A DNA stretch of 18,651 nt. Source: Bacillota bacterium (GTDB lineage Bacteria > Bacillota > Desulfotomaculia > Desulfotomaculales > Desulfotomaculaceae). The notes under the pieces are model-generated. The model was not told the DNA's origin. It saw only the letters and a program-made list of their open reading frames with translations, and did not search any database. The position numbers and the translations under genes are program-made. The first letter of the stretch is position 1; each line of letters starts with the position of its first letter. The DNA is taken from contig JAMCWI010000006.1 of the NCBI GenBank assembly GCA_023481335.1, positions 1 through 18,651 on the forward strand. The letters are read 5' to 3'. This document shows, piece by piece, positions 8,701 to 17,000 of this stretch.

Positions 8701-8942
8701 ACCTGGTACCATTTTGGATTTTTGAAGTGGAAAACGGGTATAAAGTAGAGCGCCATGTACCCCTATTACCTCTCAGCCGTGACCTTGACCATCTGGAAGA
8801 TTTGAAAAAGACATCGGCCGCCTACAGAATGGTATTCGGCCAGGCCAGGCAGGAGGATTTGCTAAACTTTTTGGTTTATGGTGTCGACGACAACAATCTT
8901 ATAGATATCCTAAAACTTAAGATTGATTTGACGCCCAGATAA
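5727..8942 (+). CDS. SNF2-like superfamily 2 DEAD/DEAH helicase (COG0553-like)
   Basis: Start chosen at TTG 5727, with AAGGAGGG (5713-5720) 6 nt upstream, rather than an ATG at 5658 deep inside the PLD gene; product 1071 aa. Motif I is ADEVGLGKT (45-53), motif II is LDEFQRF (267-273, DEFQ instead of DEAH), motif III is LLSATPYK (300-307). Lobe 2 has ATTSIGQEGLD (906-916), then YHWNLPSNP and EQREGRIHR (937-945) as motifs V and VI. The spacing between lobes is very long (about 580 residues), as in the large SNF2-like helicases of DISARM (DrmD) and BREX (BrxHII). It would translocate on or remodel DNA with ATP; pairing with the PLD protein suggests a nuclease-motor complex (inference). A G8 tract lies at 6233-6240. 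It could be viewed as a BrxHII-like gene of the adjacent BREX locus, but its tight coupling is with the PLD gene. Confidence 0.85.
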   Translation: MPVDKLRPNPTEILKGLKDFQRNTVEYVFKRLYLDEQTASRFLVADEVGLGKTLVARGIIAKAVDYLWDEVKRLDIIYICSNAEIARQNISRLNITGQKDFSLSSRITLLPINLENIKRNKVNFVSFTPGTSFDLRSQGGVKKERALIYHILKEEWGLGNRKRYMNVFQGGAGDSWPDYLAGFLNWNKIDEDLSGDFVNKLNARSKRDDDTGVRNIKIRFEEMAESFDGRRKQSNQDWYDRNKLIGELREILAESCITALEPDLIILDEFQRFKHLLDGEDQLSQLAGYLFNYKKAKTVLLSATPYKMYTMHHEEDDNHYEDFIRTADFLFKSEDMTRNLQLCLKNYRNELYQVNGSGLDNLYKAKQQIEAILTAVMTRTERMGSTLENDGMVREIRRIDSPSETELISYVRMDNVSRILGAGNPLEYWKSSPYLLNFMENYKIKKEFELRLENQDKQLSDLVKEVSQSLLPWKTIMNYKKVDPCNSKLRMLIEDTISNGAWQLLWMPPSLPYYRPQGVYADPKLDRFTKALVFSSWNVVPKVISTICSYEAERKMVGLFDKKAEYTRERRRRRPLLRFARQEGRLAGMSSFTLFFPCTTLAQKIDPFSIAAELCDGKGIPDYNTVFQNISCRIRGLLEDSGVDLPVGRVAQEDERWYWAAPVILDRHFYPDIINDWLEKNGSEWREMVKSRQDSETDGGFADHVDALEDFFESPADLGPVPGDLVDVLTKAALGSPAVTALRSLNRWWKGFDPYVLSTAAQIAMGFRNLYNLPESITLIRGLNDKESYWKRVMEYGSEGNLQAVLDEYFHVLYESLNLSSSPDDEAVKMLADHLYSAVSLRTVNLDFDEIKLNRRNSEVLKKNRSLRCRYALRFGKGKNDQDDEVTRQDQVRSAFNSPFRPFILATTSIGQEGLDFHQYCHSIYHWNLPSNPVDLEQREGRIHRYKGHVIRKNVALKNGLACLAGRKACFEDPWEELFSMALEQRGSGFNDLVPFWIFEVENGYKVERHVPLLPLSRDLDHLEDLKKTSAAYRMVFGQARQEDLLNFLVYGVDDNNLIDILKLKIDLTPR
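6233..6240 (+). repeat. G8 homopolymer inside the helicase gene
   Basis: Eight consecutive G residues span codons about 169-171 of the helicase (VFQGGAGD). Loss or gain of one base would frameshift the gene soon after motif I. Such tracts can be contingency sites, but are also common sequencing-error sites. Confidence 0.5.
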
Positions 8943-8953
8943 AATATCGCTAT

Positions 8954-8985
8954 TTGAACAAACATAGATTTTGTTCTTTGTTCAA
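8954..8985. promoter_or_regulatory. perfect 9-bp inverted repeat, operator or weak terminator
   Basis: TTGAACAAA (8954-8962) and TTTGTTCAA (8977-8985) are exact reverse complements separated by 14 nt, 11 bp after the helicase stop. T-rich sequence follows. The stem is too AT-rich to be a good terminator; an operator for the BREX promoter is the alternative. Confidence 0.4.
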
Positions 8986-9006
8986 TAAACTTCTTTGTTT
9001 TTCCAA

Positions 9007-9027
9007 ATCTTCATCTAATGTGAAGAT
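9007..9027. promoter_or_regulatory. perfect 7-bp inverted repeat upstream of the brx promoter
   Basis: ATCTTCA (9007-9013) and TGAAGAT (9021-9027) are exact reverse complements with a 7-nt spacer. The site lies just upstream of the predicted -35 position, where a regulator could bind. Could also be a chance palindrome in AT-rich DNA. Confidence 0.3.
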
Positions 9028-9044
9028 ATTCATATATTTTCTAA

Positions 9045-9073
9045 CAAACATGCGTCATAGGTCAGGATATAAT
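9045..9073 (+). promoter_or_regulatory. predicted sigma-A promoter of the brx operon
   Basis: A perfect TATAAT at 9068-9073 lies 17 nt after CAAACA (9045-9050), a weak -35 matching ACA of TTGACA. A weak -35 with a strong -10 fits an activated or regulated promoter. No other good promoter is visible before the BREX genes. Confidence 0.45.
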
Positions 9074-9264
9074 TTTAGTTAGTTAATGTGGTTATTTCTA
9101 GGTTGGCAGCGATCGTTTAATTAGGAAAACATGTTAAATTGTGGAGATTATTATCAATCCTATCATTATTTTGGTTAAACAGATTAAGCAGGAAATTAAT
9201 ATGGGCGCTGTCGAATTTTAACTATTATATAAAATATAGTAACCAGGGATATAAGGTGTTTAAA

Positions 9265-9861
9265 TTGCAAAGATATTCAGCTGCATTTACTTCCGAATGG
9301 TTATTGCAAAACGAAATGAGAATTGTACTTACATTAGAAAAAGAAGGAAAAAGTTGGACCGAAATAAAGAACCAGGTTGTGGAAAATAATCTTTTCCAAT
9401 TGAAAAGGCAGGGAACTATAATCACTGCCTTAAAAAATATTAACCGAAGGCGGCAATTCCTTGATAGCTATCTTCGCCTTATGTATTTAAAAAATTCCCG
9501 ACATGATCGACAGGCCATTTTGATGTACTCTTTCCTAAAATGCTATCGCCTGCCCCGGGAATTTGTACTGGAGATATTACGACACAACTGTTTAAGCCAT
9601 AGAAACCTTGTGACCGCAGGTGAAATAATCAATTTTTTTGAATATAAAGCTGAACAAAGCCAGAAAGTTGGAAATTGGTCGCCGGAAACCAGAAAGAAAC
9701 TGCGGCAGGTAATGCTGCGTATCCTGGTCGAGTGCGGCCTGCTGCAGACCCAAAAAGATTACTGGCGTATCACCCCTATTCCGACAAGTTCCAATTTGCG
9801 TGCCTATGTAAGTGATGAGCCAAAATACAGCGACTTTTTGGCCCTTTTGTTTAACTCTTAG
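9265..9861 (+). CDS. brxA: BREX protein BrxA (DUF1819)
   Basis: A 198-aa protein if started at TTG 9265, which follows AAGGTG (9253-9258) at 6-nt spacing and yields the typical BrxA N-terminus (RYSAAFTSEWLLQNE, then RIVLTL). The longer frame from 9139 adds an unlike N-terminus and is rejected. A middle section INRRRQFLDSYLRLMY (about 57-72) and IALYA-like AILMYSFLKCYRLPREFV (about 84-101) fit DUF1819. Family members are about 200 aa, small DNA-binding winged-helix proteins that form part of the BREX core. It is first in the order brxA-brxB-brxC-pglX, 16 nt from brxB. Confidence 0.9.
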   Translation: MQRYSAAFTSEWLLQNEMRIVLTLEKEGKSWTEIKNQVVENNLFQLKRQGTIITALKNINRRRQFLDSYLRLMYLKNSRHDRQAILMYSFLKCYRLPREFVLEILRHNCLSHRNLVTAGEIINFFEYKAEQSQKVGNWSPETRKKLRQVMLRILVECGLLQTQKDYWRITPIPTSSNLRAYVSDEPKYSDFLALLFNS

Positions 9862-9877
9862 AGAAGGAGATAAGGTA

Positions 9878-10435
9878 TTGGACGAGTTGCAAAAACGGAT
9901 GAACCATTTTGTTGACTATATTCAACAGTCAAATTTTCTCCAGAAAAAGGGATTAGGCAATGAAATACCGTACTACATCTTTGATTATGATCCCAGAAAA
10001 GAGCTGGTTATCCGGTCGTATATTCAGTTCGTCAAAGAAAGGGTTCAGCTTAACATTATTGAGATTAATCTTTACCATCTACTCCTGGAGCTATATGAAG
10101 AGGAAGTTGGTTTAGAGGCCTTACTTGAACTGGAGGCATCGGAAGGTACAAACGAGTTATACGACGCTCTAAAGCCTTCCCTTGAAGGAGGCAGGTTTGC
10201 TCAGGCAATTGCCGGAAAAGCCCAGGGTGCCGATGTGATTTTTTTGACAGGTGTAGGGAGCATTTATCCCATGATACGTTCTCATAACATTTTGAACCGC
10301 CTACACCAGTATATAACGGACATTCCGGTGGTGATGTTTTATCCCGGAAGCTATACGGGCTCCGAACTGAGTTTGTTCAACATCTTTAAAGATGACAATT
10401 ACTACCGAGCCTTTCGCATCGGGCCTGCCAAATAG
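9878..10435 (+). CDS. brxB: BREX protein BrxB (DUF1788)
   Basis: A 185-aa protein from TTG 9878, with GAGAAGGAGA (9861-9870) 7 nt upstream; the frame is open to ATG 9812 inside brxA, but that start has no good site. Family hallmarks seen: GNEIPYYIFDYDPRKEL (about 27-43) near the N-terminus and, near the C-terminus, GVGSIYPMIRSHNILNRL followed by PVVMFYPGSYTGSELSLF. BrxB is a core BREX protein of about 200 aa with no established enzymatic activity. It is followed 24 nt later by brxC. Confidence 0.92.
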   Translation: MDELQKRMNHFVDYIQQSNFLQKKGLGNEIPYYIFDYDPRKELVIRSYIQFVKERVQLNIIEINLYHLLLELYEEEVGLEALLELEASEGTNELYDALKPSLEGGRFAQAIAGKAQGADVIFLTGVGSIYPMIRSHNILNRLHQYITDIPVVMFYPGSYTGSELSLFNIFKDDNYYRAFRIGPAK

Positions 10436-10459
10436 AGATGGAGAGAGAGGTATTTTGCT

Positions 10460-13400
10460 TTGAAAATTAAAGATTTATTCCAGAAAGACATTAAGCGGAA
10501 TATTAACGGAGTTATTCAGGCAGGCCAGCTCGACGAAGAATCTATCTATATGGAGTTGGACGAATATGTAGTTACTGATGAGCTTATAGGTAACCTGGAT
10601 ACCTTTTATGGGCATTACATAGACGGCTTAAGCCAGCCCACAAGCAAGATGGGGGTATGGATATCCGGGTTCTTTGGATCCGGTAAATCCCACCTGTTAA
10701 AGATACTCTCCTACCTGATAAGCAATCGCACTGTAAAAGGCAAAGAGGCGGTGGATTTTTTCCGGGATAAAGATATTAACCCAGAGCTTTTACGTATGAT
10801 TAATGCTGCAGCGGCCATTAGCAGTGATGCCCTGCTCTTCAACATTGATTCCAAAAGCGCCACCGGGGCGAAAAACGAAAAGCAGAAAATAGTTGACGTA
10901 TTTTTAAAAGTCTTTAATGAGCACCTGGGTTACTCCGGTATGGCCTGGATCGCCGAAATTGAGCGCAACCTTGAGCGGGAAGGCCAATACCAGAAATTTA
11001 AAGATGCCTTTGCCAAAAGCGGCAGAGCGTGGGAGGAATCCCGGGATTATATATTAATCAAACAGAAAGATTTTATAAAGGCCATGCAAACAATTGGATA
11101 CGACGAAGAAGTTGCCAGGACTTTCCTTAAAGGGATGAAAGACTCTTTTGAAATTACCTCCGAGAGTTTGGCCAAGCTTATTGCCCAGTACTGCCGCGGT
11201 AGGGGAAAAGATTACCGTCTAATTTTTCTGGTGGATGAAATTGGCCAATACATCGGGGACAACCGAGAATTAATGCTTAACCTGCAAACTGTGGTAGAAG
11301 ACCTGGGCAACTACGCCCAGGGCCAGGTCTGGGTGATTGTCACCTCTCAGGAAAAAATTGACGCCGTAACCAAAGTGCGTGGGGAAGATTTTTCAAAAAT
11401 TCAGGGGCGGTTTTCCACTCGCCTGAATCTTTCCAGCGCCAACACCGACGAGGTAATAAAACGTCGTCTGCTGGACAAGAAGCAGGTGGCTCAGGAGTCT
11501 TTGTGCCTGGACTATGAAGCCCGGGAGCAGTCACTTCGGAATATGCTGTCCTTTGACAGCAGCACCGGGGCCCTTCGCTCAGGCTTCAGGTCCTCCGGGG
11601 ACTTTGTTGCCAGTTATCCCTTTGTGCCCTACCAGTTTGAACTTTTGCAAAGAGTATTTGATAAAATACGCGTACAGGGGGAGGCTGGTAAGCACCTGTC
11701 CAGGGGCGAACGTTCGTTGTTGAACGCCTTTCAGGAAGTTGCAGTTTTTTTAGATGAAGATAAAGTAGGCCGTTTGGCCAGTTTTGCCCATTTTTACGAA
11801 ACACTGGAGAGCTTCCTGGACACGCCGGTAAAAAGCACCATCCACAAAGCTAAAAACAGAGACGGCATTGAACCTTTTGACCTGGATGTGCTAAAAACCC
11901 TATATATGATTAAGGGTATTGATGGCTTCCCGGCCAGCCCGGAAAATATAACCACACTGCTTGTAGACCATTTGGACGCCATAAAAAATGAAATAGAACG
12001 GCGTGTTACCCGCTCGCTGGACAAATTAATCCGTCACGTGCTTATCCAGCATAACGCCGACCATACTTATAGCTTTCTGAGCGATGAAGAGCAGGAGATT
12101 AACCAGGAAATAAAAAAAACCCCGCTGGACAATTCTAAAGTGCTGCAGGATATGACCAAGGTATTTTTCAATGATATCTACCCGCAAACCCGTTATCGCT
12201 ATCCGGGGGGGCGTGATTTCGAGTTTAACCGCCGCTTTGACAGCCATACCCTCGGAGTGGCTCAGCACGCCCTGACTTTACAGGTTTATGCAGAATCTAT
12301 TACAGATATGGAAGCACGGCTCAGATCTACCAACGGGGTTCTTGTGGTTCGACTCCCGGAGGACGGGCCTGGTTTTAGCGACCCCTTTGAATATGCGGTA
12401 AAAATTGCCACCTTTCTAAACCGTCGCAGTTCGGCAAACCTGACCAGGAACCAGGAACGGATAATTGATCAAAAGCGTGGGGAAATTAGTGACTTTGAGG
12501 TATTGGGAAGGGATGCCCTTAAAGAGGCATGCAGCAGGGCCACTTTTTACGTGGAGGGGCAGTCCTATACTTTTAGCGGAGAGCCCGGCGCCCAAATCGA
12601 CAGGGCCTTTGAAATATTGGTCCGCAATACTTTTACCAAGCTTCATTACATAGACTACAAGCTGGAAGTAAAAAACGCCGCACAGCAGATTAAAGAATGG
12701 GCTTTAAATGGTATCCAGCAGCGTATTGACGGCACACTGCCCAATCAGCTGGCGCAGGAAGAAGTCCAGCATTACCTGGAAGAACAGCAGGAAAAGTATG
12801 TCAGGTCAACCATGAAAGCCCTTGTGGACCACTTCACCGGTGTTCCTTACGGCTGGATGGACTGGGATATTGCTGGAGTGACAACACTCTTGCTGAGGGA
12901 GGGGAAAATCAAGCTCTCCTACCTTGGAGAGCGTTTTAATAATACGTCACATGACTATATCCAGCGCCTCACCAGGGCTGCCGAGCGTGAAAAGGTCGTA
13001 GTTGAGCTGGAGGTGGCTATCACCCCGGAAGTCCGCAGGAGACTGGGCAGCATCATGCGCAAATACTTCGGCCAGCAGAGCATAGGAGACACTTACGAAG
13101 AAGTGGCGAAGGTTATTCGCGGGCAAGCCGGGGAGAAGATGCAAAAGCCCCTTAGGGAAATTCAGCAGAGGCGACGGCAGGAATTTCAGGATTTTCCCTA
13201 TCCCGGATCAACTGATATTATGCGCTTGGAAGGAACCGTGGACGACCTGCTGTCCAGAAAAGAAGATGAGCAGCTGGTCAGCGGTCTACTGGACCTGGAG
13301 GACCAGTTGGAAGAGTGGTTTGAACAGCTGGATGATCTGAAGTCCTTCTATCTCGGCAAGGCCATTGAGCACTTTGACGGTGCTGTAAAGGTACTTCAGC

Positions 13401-14005
13401 AGCGGAAAACTGATTTGCAGAGCTCCCTTGATAATATAAAGCTGCAAACTATTAAACGTGAAATTGAAACCATTTTACGCAATGAAGATCCTTACAGGTT
13501 AATAAGCCGGCTGCCTGAATTACTGCACCGGTTAAATGAAGGCCTGCAAAAGGTTCTTAATCAGGCCAGGGAAAAATATCTGCCCGATCTTGAAAACATC
13601 CAGGCGGCTGTAGCGGAGATGGCAGCACATTATAATGCCGACCCGGAAATAGAGCTTATCCTTAAAAAGGGACAGGACAGCATCGGCCAGCAGATTTGCC
13701 AGTTTCAGGAGACTGATAGCATAACACACCTTATTGCCGTGCCCACCCTGGTTAAAAACGCTGCAGACCAAATAAAATCCCAGGTACAATATGTTTTGCA
13801 AAAAAGGAAACCAAAGCCGCCTACCGGAGGCGGAACCCCTATTAAAGCCAAAAAGCTGTTGTCCGGGGCAGACCTTCTCTCCCTAGCCCTGTCAGATCCG
13901 GTATTAGAAATAAGTAGTGAGAATGAGTTGGACCGGGTAATTGGCGATCTGCGGGAAAAGCTTCTTCAACTGATGGAAGAAAATATTCTTGTACTGCGTA
14001 AATAA
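10460..14005 (+). CDS. brxC: BREX protein BrxC, large AAA-type ATPase
   Basis: An 1181-aa protein, the usual length for BrxC. TTG 10460 follows the purine-rich site GGAGAGAGAGG at 9-nt spacing. Seen: an N-terminal KDIKRNINGVIQAGQ, Walker A GFFGSGKSH (70-78), Walker B LIFLVDE (254-260), a sensor-like VWVIVTSQEKID just after 290, and QGRFSTRLNLSSANTDEVI shortly downstream, all characteristic of BrxC/PglY. The C-terminal third is rich in long charged helices (likely coiled coil, about 930-1100). BrxC is thought to act with the methyltransferase and PglZ in self/non-self processing. A7-A8 and G7 tracts occur at 12112-12119 and 12205-12211. Intact open frame with no missing key motif. Confidence 0.95.
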   Translation: MKIKDLFQKDIKRNINGVIQAGQLDEESIYMELDEYVVTDELIGNLDTFYGHYIDGLSQPTSKMGVWISGFFGSGKSHLLKILSYLISNRTVKGKEAVDFFRDKDINPELLRMINAAAAISSDALLFNIDSKSATGAKNEKQKIVDVFLKVFNEHLGYSGMAWIAEIERNLEREGQYQKFKDAFAKSGRAWEESRDYILIKQKDFIKAMQTIGYDEEVARTFLKGMKDSFEITSESLAKLIAQYCRGRGKDYRLIFLVDEIGQYIGDNRELMLNLQTVVEDLGNYAQGQVWVIVTSQEKIDAVTKVRGEDFSKIQGRFSTRLNLSSANTDEVIKRRLLDKKQVAQESLCLDYEAREQSLRNMLSFDSSTGALRSGFRSSGDFVASYPFVPYQFELLQRVFDKIRVQGEAGKHLSRGERSLLNAFQEVAVFLDEDKVGRLASFAHFYETLESFLDTPVKSTIHKAKNRDGIEPFDLDVLKTLYMIKGIDGFPASPENITTLLVDHLDAIKNEIERRVTRSLDKLIRHVLIQHNADHTYSFLSDEEQEINQEIKKTPLDNSKVLQDMTKVFFNDIYPQTRYRYPGGRDFEFNRRFDSHTLGVAQHALTLQVYAESITDMEARLRSTNGVLVVRLPEDGPGFSDPFEYAVKIATFLNRRSSANLTRNQERIIDQKRGEISDFEVLGRDALKEACSRATFYVEGQSYTFSGEPGAQIDRAFEILVRNTFTKLHYIDYKLEVKNAAQQIKEWALNGIQQRIDGTLPNQLAQEEVQHYLEEQQEKYVRSTMKALVDHFTGVPYGWMDWDIAGVTTLLLREGKIKLSYLGERFNNTSHDYIQRLTRAAEREKVVVELEVAITPEVRRRLGSIMRKYFGQQSIGDTYEEVAKVIRGQAGEKMQKPLREIQQRRRQEFQDFPYPGSTDIMRLEGTVDDLLSRKEDEQLVSGLLDLEDQLEEWFEQLDDLKSFYLGKAIEHFDGAVKVLQQRKTDLQSSLDNIKLQTIKREIETILRNEDPYRLISRLPELLHRLNEGLQKVLNQAREKYLPDLENIQAAVAEMAAHYNADPEIELILKKGQDSIGQQICQFQETDSITHLIAVPTLVKNAADQIKSQVQYVLQKRKPKPPTGGGTPIKAKKLLSGADLLSLALSDPVLEISSENELDRVIGDLREKLLQLMEENILVLRK

Positions 14006-14030
14006 AGGATAAAGGCTGGAGGAAGTAGCT

Positions 14031-17000
14031 GTGAACAAGACTGCCATTAAGAAGGTGGCTACCTTTGCCAGAAAAGAGCTTATAAACCAGGTGTCTTTAA
14101 GGGTCCAAAGCTTCGGCATTACCCCGGAAAGTACCGGGAAAATAGAGGTTGGAAGTGACTATGTAATTATCAGCGGCCGGCATTACCCTAAAAAATTGCT
14201 AAAACCCTTCGAGGCGCTGAAAAAAGAGATTGAAAAAAATGGCTTTGACCAGGTGGTGGAGGAAGCGGCCTACACCTGGTTTAACCGCTTTGTAGCACTG
14301 CGTTTTATGGAGGTTAATGACTACCTGCCTTCTAAAATAAGGGTTCTTTCCAGCCAGACACCGGAAAAGGTGGACCCCGATATACTCACCATATACCGGG
14401 AAGTGGACTTTCCCTTTGACGAGGCATATGTGCAGGAAAGGTTACAAAAGGGGGACAATGAAGCTGCCTTTCGTCACCTTCTGATCGCCCAGTGTAACCA
14501 GCTCAGCCGGATTATGCCCTTTCTCTTTGAAAAGTTCAACGATTACACAGAATTGGTCCTACCAGCTTCGCTTCTACATACTGACTCAGTAATTAGCTGT
14601 CTGGTTAATGAAATTGAAGAAGATGATTTTAGGGAAGTAGAAATTATTGGGTGGATGTACCAGTATTATATAGCCGATAAAAAGGATGAGATTTTTACTA
14701 AACTAAAGAAAAATATTAAAATCAAAAAAGAAGACATTCCTGCAGCGACCCAACTTTTTACACCTGAGTGGATTGTTAAATATATGGTGGAAAACTCGTT
14801 AGGACAGCTCTGGCTTGAGAGACATCCCGAATCATTGATAAAGGGAAAAATGCGCTATTATGTTGAACCCGCAGAACAGGTGCCAGAAGTCATTGCAAAA
14901 CTTAACAGCCAAAAAAATCCTTACCTGAAGCTGGAAGAAATAAAAATTATGGATCCGGCTTGCGGTTCAGGCCATATGCTAGTCTATGCTTTTGACCTGT
15001 TGTATGAAATATATGAAGAAATAGGGTACCCCAAAAGGGAGATCCCCTATTCAATCTTAGAACATAACCTCCATGGTTTGGAAATTGATGACCGAGCCGC
15101 ACAACTGGCTTCTTTTGTTTTATTCATGAAGGCTCGTTCCATAACAAGTCGTGTTTTTAATAAACCCCCTGAAATTAACGTTTTATCTATTAAAGAAACA
15201 AATCACCTGAAACATGAAAAGATTGCAAAAAAGTTAGCTGATGGGGATATAGAAAAATATGAGCAAATATATAGATTGCTGAAACTTTTTGTGGATGCCA
15301 AGAATTACGGGTCTTTACTTTGCCCGGAAAAAGATATTAATTTTGATTTTTTTGAGACAAGGATTGAGTTGTTATTAGAACAAAACACATCTCAATTATT
15401 TGAAATTACATATGATGACTTGATGTTAACAAAGCTAATTTTGAGACTGTCAAAAATTTTATGTAAAAAGTATGAAATCGTTTTGATAAATCCGCCGTAT
15501 ATGGGTGTAAAAGGAATGAATACTAAATTATATGAATATATTAAGGAACATTACCATTTAGCCAAATTAGATTTATTTGCAGCATTTATAATTCGCACAT
15601 TGGCGATGACTGTGGCTAATGGTTATAATGCATCCATAAATCAACATTCATGGATGTTTCTTAGTGGATATGAAGAATTACGCAGGAAACTATTGGACAC
15701 TACAACAATATCATCAATGATTCACCTTGGACCAAGGGCATTTGAGGAAATTGGTGGGGAAATGGTTCAAAGTACGGCATATGTTTTACGGCAAACTGCC
15801 ATACTTGATTATAAAGGAACTTATTATCGACTATCACATTATAATACTACCTTTGACAAAGAATTATCTTTTTTGAATAAAGAAAATATATATGTTATTA
15901 GTCAATTCTCTTTCGATGATATTCCCAGCTTTTCTATTGCTTATTGGGCCTCTGATAAGGTGAGAAAAATTTTTAAATATTACCCTAAATTAGGTGAATT
16001 GGCTGAACCAAGACAGGGACTGGCTACATCCGATAATAATCGTTTCCTTAGATTATGGCATGAGGTCTCATGTGTGAAAATAGGGTTTAACTTGACTGAT
16101 GCCAAAAGTGCCCAAAAAAGCAAAAAGAAATGGATCCCGTATAATAAAGGAGGAGAATATAGGAAATGGTATGGAAACCAGCAATATCTTATTGATTGGG
16201 AGAATGATGGTTATAGTGTTAAGGAGTATGCTGCTAGATTATACAAAACTTATACAAGAACTATAAAAAATATTCCTTATTATTTTCGTGAGGGGATAAC
16301 ATGGTCTGATGTCAGTATTGTTAATTTTGGCGCGAGGTATACACCTATAGGTTTTATATTTGATGTGAAAGGTTCAACATTATTCGTTGAGGAGAAATTG
16401 CAAAATGTAATATTAGCTTTTTTGGGGACCAAACTGGTTAATAGTTTTTTAGCTATGCTGAACCCTACGATGAGTTTTCAAGTGGGCAACTTAAAGGCTC
16501 TGCCCCTTTCTCCAAGTATAAGTAATAATATTGAAATACATCTTTTAGCTTCCGAGAATGTTATGATTTCTAAAACAGATTGGGATTCCTTTGAATTGTC
16601 TTGGGACTTCCAGAGCCATCCTATGTTGACGTATAAAAATGCAGAACTTTTAATCAACCAAGCTTATGAAAACTGGGTAGGACACTCTGAGTCTCAATTT
16701 AATCAGCTTAAGGCAAATGAAGAGAAGTTAAACCATATTTTTATAAAAATGTACGGTTTGGAGGACGAACTTACCCCAGAAGTGCCTGCTGATGCAATCA
16801 CTATTAGCCAGGCTAACCGAGAGCGAGACACTAAGTCCTTTCTTTCTTATGCAATCGGCTGCATGATGGGACGCTATTCCCTGGATGTGCCCGGCCTGGC
16901 CTATGCTGGAGGAGAGTTTGACTGGTCCAAATATAAGCTATTCCGGCCAGATCCGGACGGTATCCTGCCTATCACCGACAAGGGCTATTTTGATGATGAC

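Larger units (their letters stand above)
8943..9264. other. AT-rich non-coding region between the helicase and brxA
   Basis: This 322-bp stretch contains two inverted repeats (8954-8985, 9007-9027), a consensus -10 box (9068-9073) and no credible gene. The brxA frame is open back to TTG 9139, but that extension has no ribosome binding site and does not look like BrxA. No tRNA, CRISPR or regulator gene is visible. The leader from the predicted start site to brxA is about 185 nt. Confidence 0.6.

Noticed and set aside
2659..8942. DISARM system
   Set aside because: A PLD protein and an SNF2-like helicase are present, but no DrmA or DrmB (DUF1998) and no methyltransferase in the cassette.
9139..9264. 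N-terminal extension of BrxA from TTG 9139
   Set aside because: No ribosome binding site, unlike any BrxA N-terminus, and the TTG at 9265 has AAGGTG at good spacing.
9812..9877. BrxB start at ATG 9812 within brxA
   Set aside because: It would overlap brxA by 50 nt and lacks a site; TTG 9878 has a strong GAGAAGGAGA and gives the typical BrxB N-terminus.
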